Shown here: positions 33,512 to 42,453 of the stretch, in pieces
How the letters are laid out: each line of letters begins with the position of its first letter
Numbering within the stretch: position 1 is the stretch's first letter
Source: Turicimonas muris
GTDB taxonomy: Bacteria; Pseudomonadota; Gammaproteobacteria; Burkholderiales; Burkholderiaceae_F
Reading direction: 5' to 3'
Assembly (NCBI RefSeq): GCF_002221595.1
Contig: NZ_NHMP01000008.1
Span: 43,172 to 107,171, forward strand
Length of the DNA: 64,000 nucleotides
The notes under the pieces: model-generated
What the model saw: only the letters and a program-made list of their open reading frames with translations
Told to the model about the DNA's origin: nothing
The model's database searches: none
Translations under genes and position numbers: made by a program

Positions 33512-34125
33512 AGAAGCCGGCACAACCGCTGATAAGAATTGTTGACGATGACGATGATCTTCGTAATGCGTTATCTTTTCTGCTGAAAGCTCAGGGCTGG
33601 AGAGTAGCGGCTTATTCTTCTGCAAAAGATTTTCTCGTCCAGGACGCTCCGTCCGTTCCCGGCTGTTTAATTTTGGATATTCGGATGCCCGACATGACCG
33701 GTCTCGAGCTTCAAAGAGAAATGAGCGAAAGAGAGTACCGCCTTCCGATTATTTTTCTCTCTGCACATGGCAGCATCGACACAGCAGTAAATACGCTGCA
33801 TGCTGGTGCTGTGGATTTTTTGGAAAAGCCTGTCAGCGAAGAAAAACTTTTGAAGTCAATCGGACGCGCTATCAAAATTGACAAATTAAAAAACGGAGCT
33901 TCTCTGGAACCGACGGAAATTAAAGAAAAACTCAGAACTCTTACACCGAGAGAAATTGAAATCGCTGACCTAATTGCCAAAGGTCTGCTTAACCGAGAAG
34001 TAGCCGAAATAACGGGCATCAGCATTCGTACAGTAGAAACTCACCGCAGCAGAATTTTTCATAAACTTGGAATTAAGGACATCAGCGAACTTATTCAATT
34101 CGCTGATCTCCTTCCTGAAATCTAA
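33508..34125 (+). CDS. LuxR-type response regulator (module A)
   Basis: A 205-aa response regulator of the FixJ/TtrR type. The receiver domain (about 5-120) has the acidic cluster DDDDDL, phospho-acceptor Asp57 in LDIRMP and Lys107 in EKPV. The C-terminal LuxR helix-turn-helix (about 140-200) includes LTPREIEIADLIAKG and VETHRSRIFHKL. The start at ATG 33508 follows a perfect GAAGGAG and overlaps the kinase stop by four bases, so the pair is translationally coupled. It should activate the flavoprotein-cytochrome operon. The gene ends only five bases from the convergent macB-like gene with no terminator visible. Confidence 0.92.
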   Translation: MKKPAQPLIRIVDDDDDLRNALSFLLKAQGWRVAAYSSAKDFLVQDAPSVPGCLILDIRMPDMTGLELQREMSEREYRLPIIFLSAHGSIDTAVNTLHAGAVDFLEKPVSEEKLLKSIGRAIKIDKLKNGASLEPTEIKEKLRTLTPREIEIADLIAKGLLNREVAEITGISIRTVETHRSRIFHKLGIKDISELIQFADLLPEI

Positions 34126-34130
34126 ACCTC

Positions 34131-35336
34131 TTATTCGTGTCTAACCGCTTCAATCGGGTCGAGCTTTGCTGCTCTTCTGGCCGGGAAATAACCAAAAAGA
34201 ACTCCAATAAACGCAGCAAACCCAAATGCCAGTAAATTAATCGCCGGACTGAATACGAAGGGGACTTGCATATAGGAAGTCAATGCGATAGAAGCGACCA
34301 ACGCAAGCACAATTCCAATTAATCCGCCTAAACAAGCCAACATAATGGATTCAATCAAGAATTGGAGAAGCACTTCTCTTTCCATCGCGCCGATGGCCAA
34401 TCGCACACCAATCTCGCGAGTACGCTCCGTTACGCTGACGAGCATAATATTCATAATCCCGATGCCGCCAACCAAAAGACTGACGGCAGCCACGGCCCCA
34501 AGCAGCATCGTCATTACCTGACTAGTCTTGGAAATAGTTTCAATGAGCTCAGAGGTGTCTAACACGTTAAAGTTGTCTGCATCGCCCGAGGACAAAGAAC
34601 GTCTTTCTCTTAGAAGCAGTCTTACGCCCTCTTTCACGCGTTCGATATCACTCTGAGGCTCAATTGCTACTGTTATCAACGGCACACGGACATTTCCGCT
34701 CAAACGTCTTTGGAAAGTATTTAAGGGGATGATGACAATATCGTCTTTATCCTGACCGAATCCGCTTTGTCCTTTAGCATCCAACAGTCCGACTACCTGG
34801 CAAGAGAACCCTTTAATGCGAACAAGCTTTCCAAGAACGGATTGATTGTCAAAGAGTTCTTTTTGCAATGTCTGACCAATTACGCATACAGCACTTCCGG
34901 CCCGCACCTCAGCCGGTTCAAAAAATCTGCCCTCTTTCAAAGTCAGATTGTTCACATCAAAGTACGAATTGGTAGACCCTACGACGGTGGTCAGCCAGTT
35001 TTTTCCATTGGCAACGACAACGGTTGAATTACTTCTGGAAGGAGCGACCGCACGAATACCGGCAATTTGCTGTGAAATGGCTTCTGCATCTGCTTCTTTA
35101 AAAGACGGAGCTCCGATGGATTGGCCTGGACCCATTCTTTGTCCCGGACGGATCATCAAAGTGTCCGAGCCTAGAGATGCGATTTGATCGCGAACCTGCT
35201 GAGTAGCTCCATTACCGACCGTGACCATCGTAATAACGGCCGCCACGCCAATCACAATACCCAACACCGTCAGCATTGAGCGAAGAGGATTGCGGAAAAT
35301 TTGTCTCAGAGCTAGTAATAAAGCGTTGCCAATCAT
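34131..35336 (-). CDS. MacB-like ABC transporter permease
   Basis: A 401-aa permease of the MacB/FtsX type. One N-terminal membrane helix (about 20-45, MLTVLGIVIGVAAVITMVTVG) precedes a large periplasmic domain (about 60-270), and three helices form the FtsX domain near the C-terminus. Unlike MacB of E. coli it lacks the fused ATPase, which is the separate gene upstream. Its start overlaps the ATPase stop by four bases. It is part of a four-gene tripartite efflux operon (outer-membrane factor, adaptor, ATPase, permease); the substrate is unknown. Confidence 0.92.
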   Translation of the reverse strand: MIGNALLLALRQIFRNPLRSMLTVLGIVIGVAAVITMVTVGNGATQQVRDQIASLGSDTLMIRPGQRMGPGQSIGAPSFKEADAEAISQQIAGIRAVAPSRSNSTVVVANGKNWLTTVVGSTNSYFDVNNLTLKEGRFFEPAEVRAGSAVCVIGQTLQKELFDNQSVLGKLVRIKGFSCQVVGLLDAKGQSGFGQDKDDIVIIPLNTFQRRLSGNVRVPLITVAIEPQSDIERVKEGVRLLLRERRSLSSGDADNFNVLDTSELIETISKTSQVMTMLLGAVAAVSLLVGGIGIMNIMLVSVTERTREIGVRLAIGAMEREVLLQFLIESIMLACLGGLIGIVLALVASIALTSYMQVPFVFSPAINLLAFGFAAFIGVLFGYFPARRAAKLDPIEAVRHE

Positions 35337-36043
35337 GTGAACTCCTCCGCAGAATCGGAAGCCAAGCGTCCGTCACGAAAGTGAACTTTTCGTTTGGCGT
35401 ACTCGGCCATATCCGGCTCATGGGTAACCAACGCGACGGTAATTTTCTCTTCTTCATTAAGTTGCTGAAGAAGTTCCATAATTTCTACACTTCGATGAGA
35501 GTCCAAACTTCCCGTCGGTTCGTCGGCCAAAAGAAGTTTCGGCCTTGTCACAATAGCTCGTGCGATTGCAACGCGCTGCTGCTGACCTCCGGATAATTCA
35601 GCGGGCGTATGATCTTTCCATGGCGTCAATCCTACTTTTTCGAGAGCTTCCATGGCTCGCTCATGACGCACCTTTGCCGGTTCTCCGCGGTAGAGAAGAG
35701 GAAGTTCAACATTCTCCAAGGCACTTGTGCGGGCAAGCAAATTGAATCCTTGGAACACAAATCCCAAGTATTTTCTTCTTAAAAGGGCGCGTTGGTCACG
35801 CGAGAAATGCTCTACGTGATAACCGTTGAATAGATATTGACCGCAAGTCGGAGTATCCAAAGCTCCAATGAGATTCATACAAGTTGATTTTCCCGAACCG
35901 CTCGGTCCCATGATAGCTACAAACTCACCGTCGTATATTTTTAAATTTACGTCTTGGAGGGCATTGAACGCAGTTTCTCCCGAACCGTAGCGTTTCCCTA
36001 TACCTCTAAGCTCGACTAAAGGCGTTTCGTTTCGAGGCATCAT
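35333..36043 (-). CDS. ABC transporter ATPase, MacB/LolD type
   Basis: A 236-aa cytoplasmic ATPase. Walker [16 protein letters not shown] near residue 45, signature [15 protein letters not shown], and Walker B LLLADEPTGSLD with the following His switch in ALVTHEPDMA. The length and the YLGFVFQGFNLL Q-loop are typical of the MacB/LolD/FtsE group. It lies between the adaptor (4-base overlap, ATGA) and the permease (4-base overlap), so the subunits are translationally coupled. Two consecutive ATG codons are possible starts; the first is used. Confidence 0.94.
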   Translation of the reverse strand: MMPRNETPLVELRGIGKRYGSGETAFNALQDVNLKIYDGEFVAIMGPSGSGKSTCMNLIGALDTPTCGQYLFNGYHVEHFSRDQRALLRRKYLGFVFQGFNLLARTSALENVELPLLYRGEPAKVRHERAMEALEKVGLTPWKDHTPAELSGGQQQRVAIARAIVTRPKLLLADEPTGSLDSHRSVEIMELLQQLNEEEKITVALVTHEPDMAEYAKRKVHFRDGRLASDSAEEFT

Positions 36044-37326
36044 GCACCTCTGCGTTGATCGATAATAATTTCCTGTCCGGGTTTCAAATCTCCCTCTAGA
36101 ACTTGCGTGACCTTTCCGTCGCTCACACCGATAGTCAGAGGCAGTTCCGTAGGTTCTCCATTTTTAATCACATAGACGGTAGCTGGTTTACTGGTAACGG
36201 AGGAACTGGAAACCGTTCCGGCCGTTTTCTGTTTTCTGTTGTGCATAGGAGGCCCGAACATGCTCATTGTAGGGGCTTTGTTTTCAGTCTTTGTGACCGG
36301 TTTAAACCTAAGAGCGGTATTCGGCACCAGCAGGCCGTCTTTAATCGCAACTGTTTGGATATTTGCAGTTGCGGTCATACCCGGTCTCAGCATCAAGTCC
36401 GAATTTTTGACCGACAGATAGGTCACATAGGTAACAACGTTATCCGTCTTAGTTGATCCGAAGGCAACCTTGGTAATGTCTGCAGGGAACTTTTTGTCCG
36501 GATAGGCACTGACCGTGAAATAGGCTCTCTGTCCCGGTTTAACAACTCCCACGTCTGCTTCATCGACATTTACTTGAAGTTCCAAGTCTTTCATGTCGGT
36601 TGCGATTGTCAGAAGTTCTACTGCCTGCAAACTTGCTGCAACGGCATAACCGTTCTCAACCTTTCTTGTGAGAACTATCCCGTCGATAGGAGACTTAATC
36701 TGTGTTTTGGAGAGATCCGACTGTGCTGACTTTAAGGCCTCTTCACTGTCAATAATTTTTGCCTCGGCACTCTGAACCGAGGCCTCTGCTCTCGCCACTA
36801 TGGCAACCTGACTGTCAATTTCGGTCTTACTCGGGCTCTTTCCGCCGGAAAGTCTTCTGACCTCATTTAAACGAGCAAGTTTTGCCTGTGCCTCTTTCAA
36901 AGTTGCCTTAGCCTCGGCTAAAGCCGCTTTTGACAACTCCAAGTTAGCTTTAGCGCGCTCTACGGAAGCTTTCAGCTTAGTATCATCCAGTTCAATCAAA
37001 ACGTCGCCGGCCTTTACGTGATCATTGACGTCAACGGCTACATTTCTAACAATGCCTGAGAGTTCACTGCCGATACTGACTGTCCTTACCGGCTGAATAG
37101 TCCCGTTGGCCGAAACCTCAACGGAAAGATTTCCTTTTTCTGCTTTCGCAGTTACGTAAGACACTTTCGAGGATTTGGAATCTTGGTACCATGTCCATCC
37201 CCCGTAGGCTCCTCCCGCCAGGACAGCCAAAATAAGCCAAGTAGACAGTCTCTTATAGACCGGTTTTTTAACTGAATCTCCGAGAAGAGATGTTATATCT
37301 TTCTTATCATTTTTATTTTCTGACAT
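36040..37326 (-). CDS. MacA-like periplasmic adaptor protein
   Basis: A 428-aa membrane-fusion protein. An N-terminal cytoplasmic tail is followed by one membrane helix (about 28-45), a biotinyl-lipoyl-like segment (LSGIVRNVAVDVNDHVKAGDVLIEL), a long alpha-helical hairpin rich in Ala/Lys/Glu (about 110-195) and beta-barrel and membrane-proximal domains. It links the inner-membrane permease to the TolC-like outer-membrane factor. It overlaps the outer-membrane-factor gene by 14 bases and the ATPase gene by 4. A Met/Pro-rich insert (PTMSMFGPPMHN) lies near residue 350. Confidence 0.93.
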   Translation of the reverse strand: MSENKNDKKDITSLLGDSVKKPVYKRLSTWLILAVLAGGAYGGWTWYQDSKSSKVSYVTAKAEKGNLSVEVSANGTIQPVRTVSIGSELSGIVRNVAVDVNDHVKAGDVLIELDDTKLKASVERAKANLELSKAALAEAKATLKEAQAKLARLNEVRRLSGGKSPSKTEIDSQVAIVARAEASVQSAEAKIIDSEEALKSAQSDLSKTQIKSPIDGIVLTRKVENGYAVAASLQAVELLTIATDMKDLELQVNVDEADVGVVKPGQRAYFTVSAYPDKKFPADITKVAFGSTKTDNVVTYVTYLSVKNSDLMLRPGMTATANIQTVAIKDGLLVPNTALRFKPVTKTENKAPTMSMFGPPMHNRKQKTAGTVSSSSVTSKPATVYVIKNGEPTELPLTIGVSDGKVTQVLEGDLKPGQEIIIDQRRGA

Positions 37327-38725
37327 CGTTTTCTTCCTTCTGGTTCAAAGAACTTTTCCATCCGCCGCCAAGTGCGTTATACAGGTCGATAAAAGACAAG
37401 GAGAGGTTAGCCTCCGTCTGGGCCAATTGCTCCTCGACAGTCAACAGTGTCCTTTGTGTAGTAAGAACAACCGTAAAATCCTGCAGCCCGGCCTGGTAAT
37501 TCTGTCTGGCATTCGTTGCGGCCCGTTTAGCGGATTCCACCGCCACTTGCAGAGACTTGATCCGCTGTTGGACCGCCCAGATGTCATTTAATGCATCTTC
37601 TATTTCCTGGATACCCGTGAGCAAAGCTGCTTCATACCTGGCATTAGCAGCCTGGACCTGAGCATCTCGCTGCTCAACTTGTGCCCGGAGTGCCCCGGCA
37701 TTAAAAATCGGTAAATTGATAGAACCCAAGATCGAAGAATTATGAGTCCCGGGGTCTCCCAACATTCCAACCGTCACTCCTGCCAACCCCAAACTTCCGT
37801 TAATGGTTAAGCTTGGGAATAAAGCGGACCTTGCCGATGTATGACGAGCCATTGCGGCCATGACGTCTGCCTCAGCGGCCCTAACATCCGGACGATGTCT
37901 CAAAGTATCGGCTGGAATACTTAGACTGAGATTATTAGGCGGAACCGGAATCTGCTTTACGGGAAGAATTCCGATGCTCTCCGGTTTTTGACTTGTCAGC
38001 TTCGCCAAAAGGTTTCGGTTTCTTACAACATTGGCTTTATGAGAAGGGATACTGGCACGGGTCTGCTCTAAAGAGGTGCGCGCCTGATCAACGTCTGTAG
38101 AATCTACAAGACCTGAGCGGTATCTCCAATCAGCAATATCCAAAGCCTCTTTCTGAGTTTTTAGATTCTGCTCGGCCACGGAGACTTGCCTTTGGGCTAG
38201 ACGAAGATTGACATAGGCTGCGGCAACTTGAGCGGCAATCGCTGTTTGAACATCTCCTAAAGAAGCATCCGCAGACATCAGATCTGCTTTACTCGCCAAA
38301 TAATCTGCATAGTTTCCACCGGCATCGATAGTCCAGCTTCCGTTCACTCCGATTGAAAAGCTGTTAGCGCCTGTACGTTTGGAGTGACTGCGTCCGCCCG
38401 ATCCGGTTCCGTTAACTTTAGGAACTAAATTTGATCCGCTTACCGTCAAGCCAGCCATGGCATATCTCAGATTAGCTTGAGCCTCTTTGACGGAGGTATT
38501 GGCCGACATCGCACGGGAAATCAAATCCGAAAGCTCTGCTTCTTCCCAAGAACTCCACCAATCGGCCGTATCTTGAGAAAGATGCGGATTTAATGCAGGA
38601 GCATTCCATTGGGAAGGAATGACGGATTTTTGCTCAGGGCTCATTTCGAAATCAGGAGTAGTCACACATCCTGTCAACAAAGCGGCTAAGCATGCGGCTG
38701 AAAGTAGATAAATCCTGGGCATCAT
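37313..38725 (-). CDS. Outer-membrane efflux lipoprotein, NodT/TolC family
   Basis: A 470-aa outer-membrane factor. The signal peptide ends in a lipobox LTGC (lipidated Cys near residue 20), and two repeated TolC-type domains follow, with helical stretches such as VAEQNLKTQKEALDIADW and the family motif LRHRPDVRAAEADVMAA. It belongs to the NodT subfamily. It is the first gene of the macAB-like operon and probably forms the exit duct. No local regulator gene is evident; the 193-base gap upstream separates it from the hisN-like gene and contains no obvious promoter. Confidence 0.93.
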   Translation of the reverse strand: MMPRIYLLSAACLAALLTGCVTTPDFEMSPEQKSVIPSQWNAPALNPHLSQDTADWWSSWEEAELSDLISRAMSANTSVKEAQANLRYAMAGLTVSGSNLVPKVNGTGSGGRSHSKRTGANSFSIGVNGSWTIDAGGNYADYLASKADLMSADASLGDVQTAIAAQVAAAYVNLRLAQRQVSVAEQNLKTQKEALDIADWRYRSGLVDSTDVDQARTSLEQTRASIPSHKANVVRNRNLLAKLTSQKPESIGILPVKQIPVPPNNLSLSIPADTLRHRPDVRAAEADVMAAMARHTSARSALFPSLTINGSLGLAGVTVGMLGDPGTHNSSILGSINLPIFNAGALRAQVEQRDAQVQAANARYEAALLTGIQEIEDALNDIWAVQQRIKSLQVAVESAKRAATNARQNYQAGLQDFTVVLTTQRTLLTVEEQLAQTEANLSLSFIDLYNALGGGWKSSLNQKEENDVRK

Positions 38726-38918
38726 AGGTTTCTTCTAATCTAATTCCTGAAATGATTTTCTCAACTAAATCCGAATCAGTAAGAAACCAAGTTTTTCACA
38801 TTGAAAATAGTTGTTTCCTATGCAACGCATTTTTACTATTGAAAATCAAAGGAAAAATGCTTCTTATCCCAGGTTGAGAAAAGAAGCAGAGAGCAATTTT
38901 GAAGTCAACACCAACTGG

Positions 38919-39761
38919 CTAGCCGTTCTTATTGTTTAGAACGTCTAAGACCTTGTCAATCAAACCCGGATTAGATGCCACGGCAGAGAGCTCTTTAAGA
39001 GGATTTCCTCCGCTTGTACTGCAAATTACACCCTTAGCTCCTTCGATAACAGGGACAACCGCTGCTACATCCCAATAATTCAATTCATTGTCCAGCATGA
39101 TATCGGCTCCGCCGGTAGCTACGGCGAAATAACCGAAGCAGTCGCCCCAGGTCCGATAAAGTTTTACTTGGTCAATAAGGTCTTGAATCACTTTGGTTCC
39201 GTGCTGCTCGGGAGTGGTCCAGTGAGAACTAGTGAGCAATGTGGCCTGGCTAAGGTCCGTGGTGTTTCTCACTTCGCAGGAAATTTCTTGATTATCGGAC
39301 AAATGCAGAACCGTTTTTTTGCCATCTCCGATAAGCCAAGCTCCGACTTGCGGATGTGAAATAACGCCGATCAAAGGTTTAAAACCATCGCCGTTATCTT
39401 TTTCCAGTGCAATCAATGTTCCGAACTGAAAAGCATTTGTGATGAAGTTCTTAGTTCCGTCAATAGGGTCCAAAATCCAGCGGTAATGAGGAAAATCTCC
39501 AACCGGTTCTTTAATTCCGAATTCTTCCCCGTAAATTCCATGATGCGGATACTCCTGCTCGAGCCACTCTCTCATCACCTTCTCTGCTCTGCGGTCCGCG
39601 GCAGTAACCGGTGTGTGATCGCTCTTCTCTAAAACCGCGATGCCGCATAAAAATCTCGGCAAGATTTCTTTATTAGCAAGGCTAATAAGCTGTCTGAAAG
39701 ATGGTTCGAATTTCTGGAATTCTTCGGGAGAACAATCTCCGCAGTAGGTCTTTTTTTGCAT
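38919..39761 (-). CDS. Inositol-monophosphatase-family phosphatase, histidinol-phosphatase (HisN)-like
   Basis: A 280-aa Mg-dependent sugar/alcohol phosphatase. Metal-binding motifs: GEEFG (near 80), DPIDGTKNF (near 99) and a C-terminal WDVAAVVPVIEGAKG. The segment RTWGDCFGYFAVATGGADIM resembles HisN-type histidinol-phosphatases more than SuhB. The product would then act in histidine synthesis, but no his gene is nearby, so the substrate stays open. AGGAG sits nine bases before the start. It is divergent from the EF-G paralogue. Confidence 0.85.
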   Translation of the reverse strand: MQKKTYCGDCSPEEFQKFEPSFRQLISLANKEILPRFLCGIAVLEKSDHTPVTAADRRAEKVMREWLEQEYPHHGIYGEEFGIKEPVGDFPHYRWILDPIDGTKNFITNAFQFGTLIALEKDNGDGFKPLIGVISHPQVGAWLIGDGKKTVLHLSDNQEISCEVRNTTDLSQATLLTSSHWTTPEQHGTKVIQDLIDQVKLYRTWGDCFGYFAVATGGADIMLDNELNYWDVAAVVPVIEGAKGVICSTSGGNPLKELSAVASNPGLIDKVLDVLNNKNG

Positions 39762-39883
39762 TGCACTCGACTCCTATTGAGAGAGATTTAAAAAATTTTA
39801 AAAATACCTCTCGACAAACGTTGAGTCATGGTACACAATCCAAAGATAATTTTTAGCATTTTCATAAATATTAGGGAGTAATT

Positions 39884-41935
39884 ATGCCCATCTTCTCAAC
39901 CGAAAATCTTCGAACAGTTGCATTACTTGGTCATGGCGGCTCAGGCAAAACCACGTTGGCAGAAGGCATTCTTGCCAAGAGCGGAATGATCATTACATGC
40001 GGCTCTGTCGAAAGAGGAACGACAGTATGCGATTCTGACCCACTTGAAAAAGCCGTTCAGCACTCCTTGAGAGCAGCCTGCACACACTTCGAAGCCGATA
40101 AAGAAGATGGGACTGAAGTCCGCGTTCATATGATTGATACCCCGGGATACCCTGACTTCGTCGGGCAGGCTCTCGGCTCTCTCGATGCTGTCAAAACAGC
40201 AGCCATTGTTGTTGACGCCACAGCCGGCATCCAGCTCATGACACGCAGAATGATGGACTGGGCAAAAGAACGCAATCTCAACAGAATCCTTATCGTCAAC
40301 AAAATTGATGCAGAACACGTCGATCTTCCGAAACTCATCGAAGAATTGAAGGAAGCCTTCGGTAATGAAGTTATGCCGATTAACCTTCCGGCTAACAACG
40401 GAGCACGCGTTATCGACTGCTTTGCTAAAGATCACGGCGAAGCGGATTTCCTCAGCGTTGAAGAAGTACACCGTCAATTCATCGAACAGGTTGTTGAAGT
40501 AGATGATGAGGCCATGGAAAAATATTTGGAAGAAGGCAATGCAGATCCTTCTACTCTTCACGGCCCATTGACTCAAGCACTTCGTGAAGGCCACATCATT
40601 CCAATCTGCTTCGTTTCCGGCAAGACAGGCGCCGGTGTTGACGATCTGATTAACGTTATGGTCCGCCATCTCCCGAACCCTGCTGAAAGTAACGATCCGT
40701 TGTTCACAGATGCTGAAGGCAACGACATCAAGTTAATTCCTGATCCGGAACTTCCATTGGTTGCTCATGTATTCAAAGTTGTTAACGACCCGTACATCGG
40801 CAAAGTCGGCGTATTCAGAATTCATCAGGGCACAATGCGCCGTGATGATTTGCTCTTCGTAGGCGACAACAAGAAAGCTATCAAGGTTTCTCACCCGATG
40901 ATTCTTCAGGGTAAGGAAACTACAGAAGTCCGCGAACTGGTTCCGGGCGATATCGGCGTTATTTCCAAGATCGATGAATTGGTTTTCGACAGCGTCATTC
41001 ATGCCTCTCATGATCACGACAATATCCGCATGAAACCGCTAAGCTTCCCGAAACCGATGTATGGCTTGGCAATTGCCCCGGCACGCCGCGGCGATGAAGG
41101 CAGATTGTCTGACATTCTTAACAAGATGCTCTCCGAAGACCCAACATTGGAACTCGAGCACGATACTACCTTGAATGAAACCGTTCTTCGCGGTATTAGC
41201 GCACAGCACTTGAAGAGCGTTCTCGAAAGAATGGCCGCTCAGTTCAAACTCGAAGTCAACACACGCACGCCGCGCATTCCATACCGTGAAACTATTGCAC
41301 AAGGTGCGGAAGGCCACGCTCGTCATAAGAAACAAACCGGCGGTGCAGGTCAGTTCGGTGAAGTTTATCTGCGCATCGAACCGAAAGAAAGAGGAACAGG
41401 CTTTGAATTCGTTGATGAAGTCAAAGGCGGTGCTATTCCTTATAACTTCATTCCAGCCGTTGAAAAGGGTGTTCGTGAAGCTTTAACTTCCGGCTATGTC
41501 GCCGGCTACCCGGTTCACGATGTCCGCGTTGTCGTCTATGACGGTAAGAGCCACCCAGTTGACTCCAAGGAAGTTGCTTTCGTTTCTGCCGGCCGCAAAG
41601 CTATGCTTGATGCCATTGCAAAAGCTAAACCGACTCTTCTTGAACCAATCGTCGATATTGAAATCGTTGCTCCCGACAGCGCCATCGGCGACATCACCGG
41701 TGACTTGGCAAGCAGACGCGGTCAGGTTACAGGCACAGCCAACATGGCAGGCGGCATGATGATTATTTCCGGCGTTGTTCCTTTGGCAGAGCTCGACGGC
41801 TATGCAGCACGCTTGAATGCCATCACTCAAGGCGCAGGCAGCTACTCCATGGAACTTTCCGGATACGCTCCGGTTCCAGTCCAGAAACAGATGGAATTGG
41901 CTGCGAACTTCCAGCGTAAGGATGAAGACGACTAA
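39884..41935 (+). CDS. Elongation factor G paralogue (EF-G2-like)
   Basis: A 683-aa translational GTPase. The P-loop is GHGGSGKTTLAEG instead of the canonical GHVDAGKTT; G3 is DTPGYPDF and G4 NKID. Domains II-V follow, including KQTGGAGQFGEVYLRIEP in domain IV and the C-terminal GDITGDLASRRGQVTG. The divergent P-loop and its isolated position, away from rpsL/rpsG/tuf, mark it as a second EF-G-like protein rather than the main translocase. Its role may be recycling or stress translation. GGGAG lies just before the start, and a strong terminator follows. Confidence 0.9.
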   Translation: MPIFSTENLRTVALLGHGGSGKTTLAEGILAKSGMIITCGSVERGTTVCDSDPLEKAVQHSLRAACTHFEADKEDGTEVRVHMIDTPGYPDFVGQALGSLDAVKTAAIVVDATAGIQLMTRRMMDWAKERNLNRILIVNKIDAEHVDLPKLIEELKEAFGNEVMPINLPANNGARVIDCFAKDHGEADFLSVEEVHRQFIEQVVEVDDEAMEKYLEEGNADPSTLHGPLTQALREGHIIPICFVSGKTGAGVDDLINVMVRHLPNPAESNDPLFTDAEGNDIKLIPDPELPLVAHVFKVVNDPYIGKVGVFRIHQGTMRRDDLLFVGDNKKAIKVSHPMILQGKETTEVRELVPGDIGVISKIDELVFDSVIHASHDHDNIRMKPLSFPKPMYGLAIAPARRGDEGRLSDILNKMLSEDPTLELEHDTTLNETVLRGISAQHLKSVLERMAAQFKLEVNTRTPRIPYRETIAQGAEGHARHKKQTGGAGQFGEVYLRIEPKERGTGFEFVDEVKGGAIPYNFIPAVEKGVREALTSGYVAGYPVHDVRVVVYDGKSHPVDSKEVAFVSAGRKAMLDAIAKAKPTLLEPIVDIEIVAPDSAIGDITGDLASRRGQVTGTANMAGGMMIISGVVPLAELDGYAARLNAITQGAGSYSMELSGYAPVPVQKQMELAANFQRKDEDD

Positions 41936-41964
41936 TCTTTGATTAGTTAACTCTCATTTTGAAG

Positions 41965-41995
41965 AAGAGCCGCAGACGATGCGGCTTTTCTTTTT
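41965..41995 (+). terminator. Terminator after the EF-G paralogue
   Basis: AGCCGCA (41968-41974) and TGCGGCT (41980-41986) form a 7-bp stem, extended outward by GU and two AU pairs, with a GACGA loop and the tail TTTTCTTTTT. It lies about 30 bases after the stop codon. Confidence 0.88.
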
Positions 41996-42079
41996 GCTCA
42001 AAACATTCTGAGGTTTTCAATAGCAGTGCTTTCAAAAAACTATAATGCTTTCCCTTTGAGACTTAATCATTTTTTTGAA

Positions 42080-42322
42080 ATGCCAATTTACGCTTACAAG
42101 TGTTCTAACTGCGGATATACAAAAGACGCACTGCAAAAAATGTCTGACGATCCGCTGACTCATTGTCCGCATTGCGGGAAAGAAACATTGGTCAAGCAGC
42201 TCTCTGCTCCCGGATTCGAACTGAAGGGCAAAGGTTGGTATGCGACTGATTTCAAGGGAGGCTCTTCCGCCGCTCTTCCCGCTTCACATGCAAACGAAAA
42301 CAAATCCTCTGAAAGCAAGTAG
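42080..42322 (+). CDS. FmdB-family zinc ribbon protein
   Basis: An 80-aa protein with an N-terminal zinc ribbon: CSNCG at 9-13 and CPHCG near 30-34, after the family start PIYAYKC. The rest is a low-complexity Ser/Ala/Lys tail. FmdB proteins are small putative regulators of unclear role, often encoded next to aspS in proteobacteria, as here. The start is placed at ATG 42080, where the family N-terminus begins; the frame is open 54 bases earlier but that part is unlike the family. The ribosome-binding site is weak. Confidence 0.9.
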   Translation: MPIYAYKCSNCGYTKDALQKMSDDPLTHCPHCGKETLVKQLSAPGFELKGKGWYATDFKGGSSAALPASHANENKSSESK

Positions 42323-42453
42323 TTATTCCTAAGAAGTGCTCCCGAAAAATAACCTGAGCCGAATTTGGAACTTAACTATCAGTTAATTTAGAATATGTCG
42401 GATTGACACTATAAAGACTCCTTAATAGGGGTCTAATTTTTGCGGAGTACTTC

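Noticed and set aside
39941..40669. 242-codon minus-strand open frame within the EF-G paralogue
   Set aside because: Antisense shadow; Cys/Phe-rich composition typical of reversed coding sequence.
40000..41935. Calling the GTPase the main EF-G (fusA)
   Set aside because: P-loop differs from the canonical form and there are no ribosomal protein or tuf genes nearby.
42397..42430. TTGACA upstream of aspS as a -35 element
   Set aside because: No acceptable -10 at 16-18 bases; left out as a feature.
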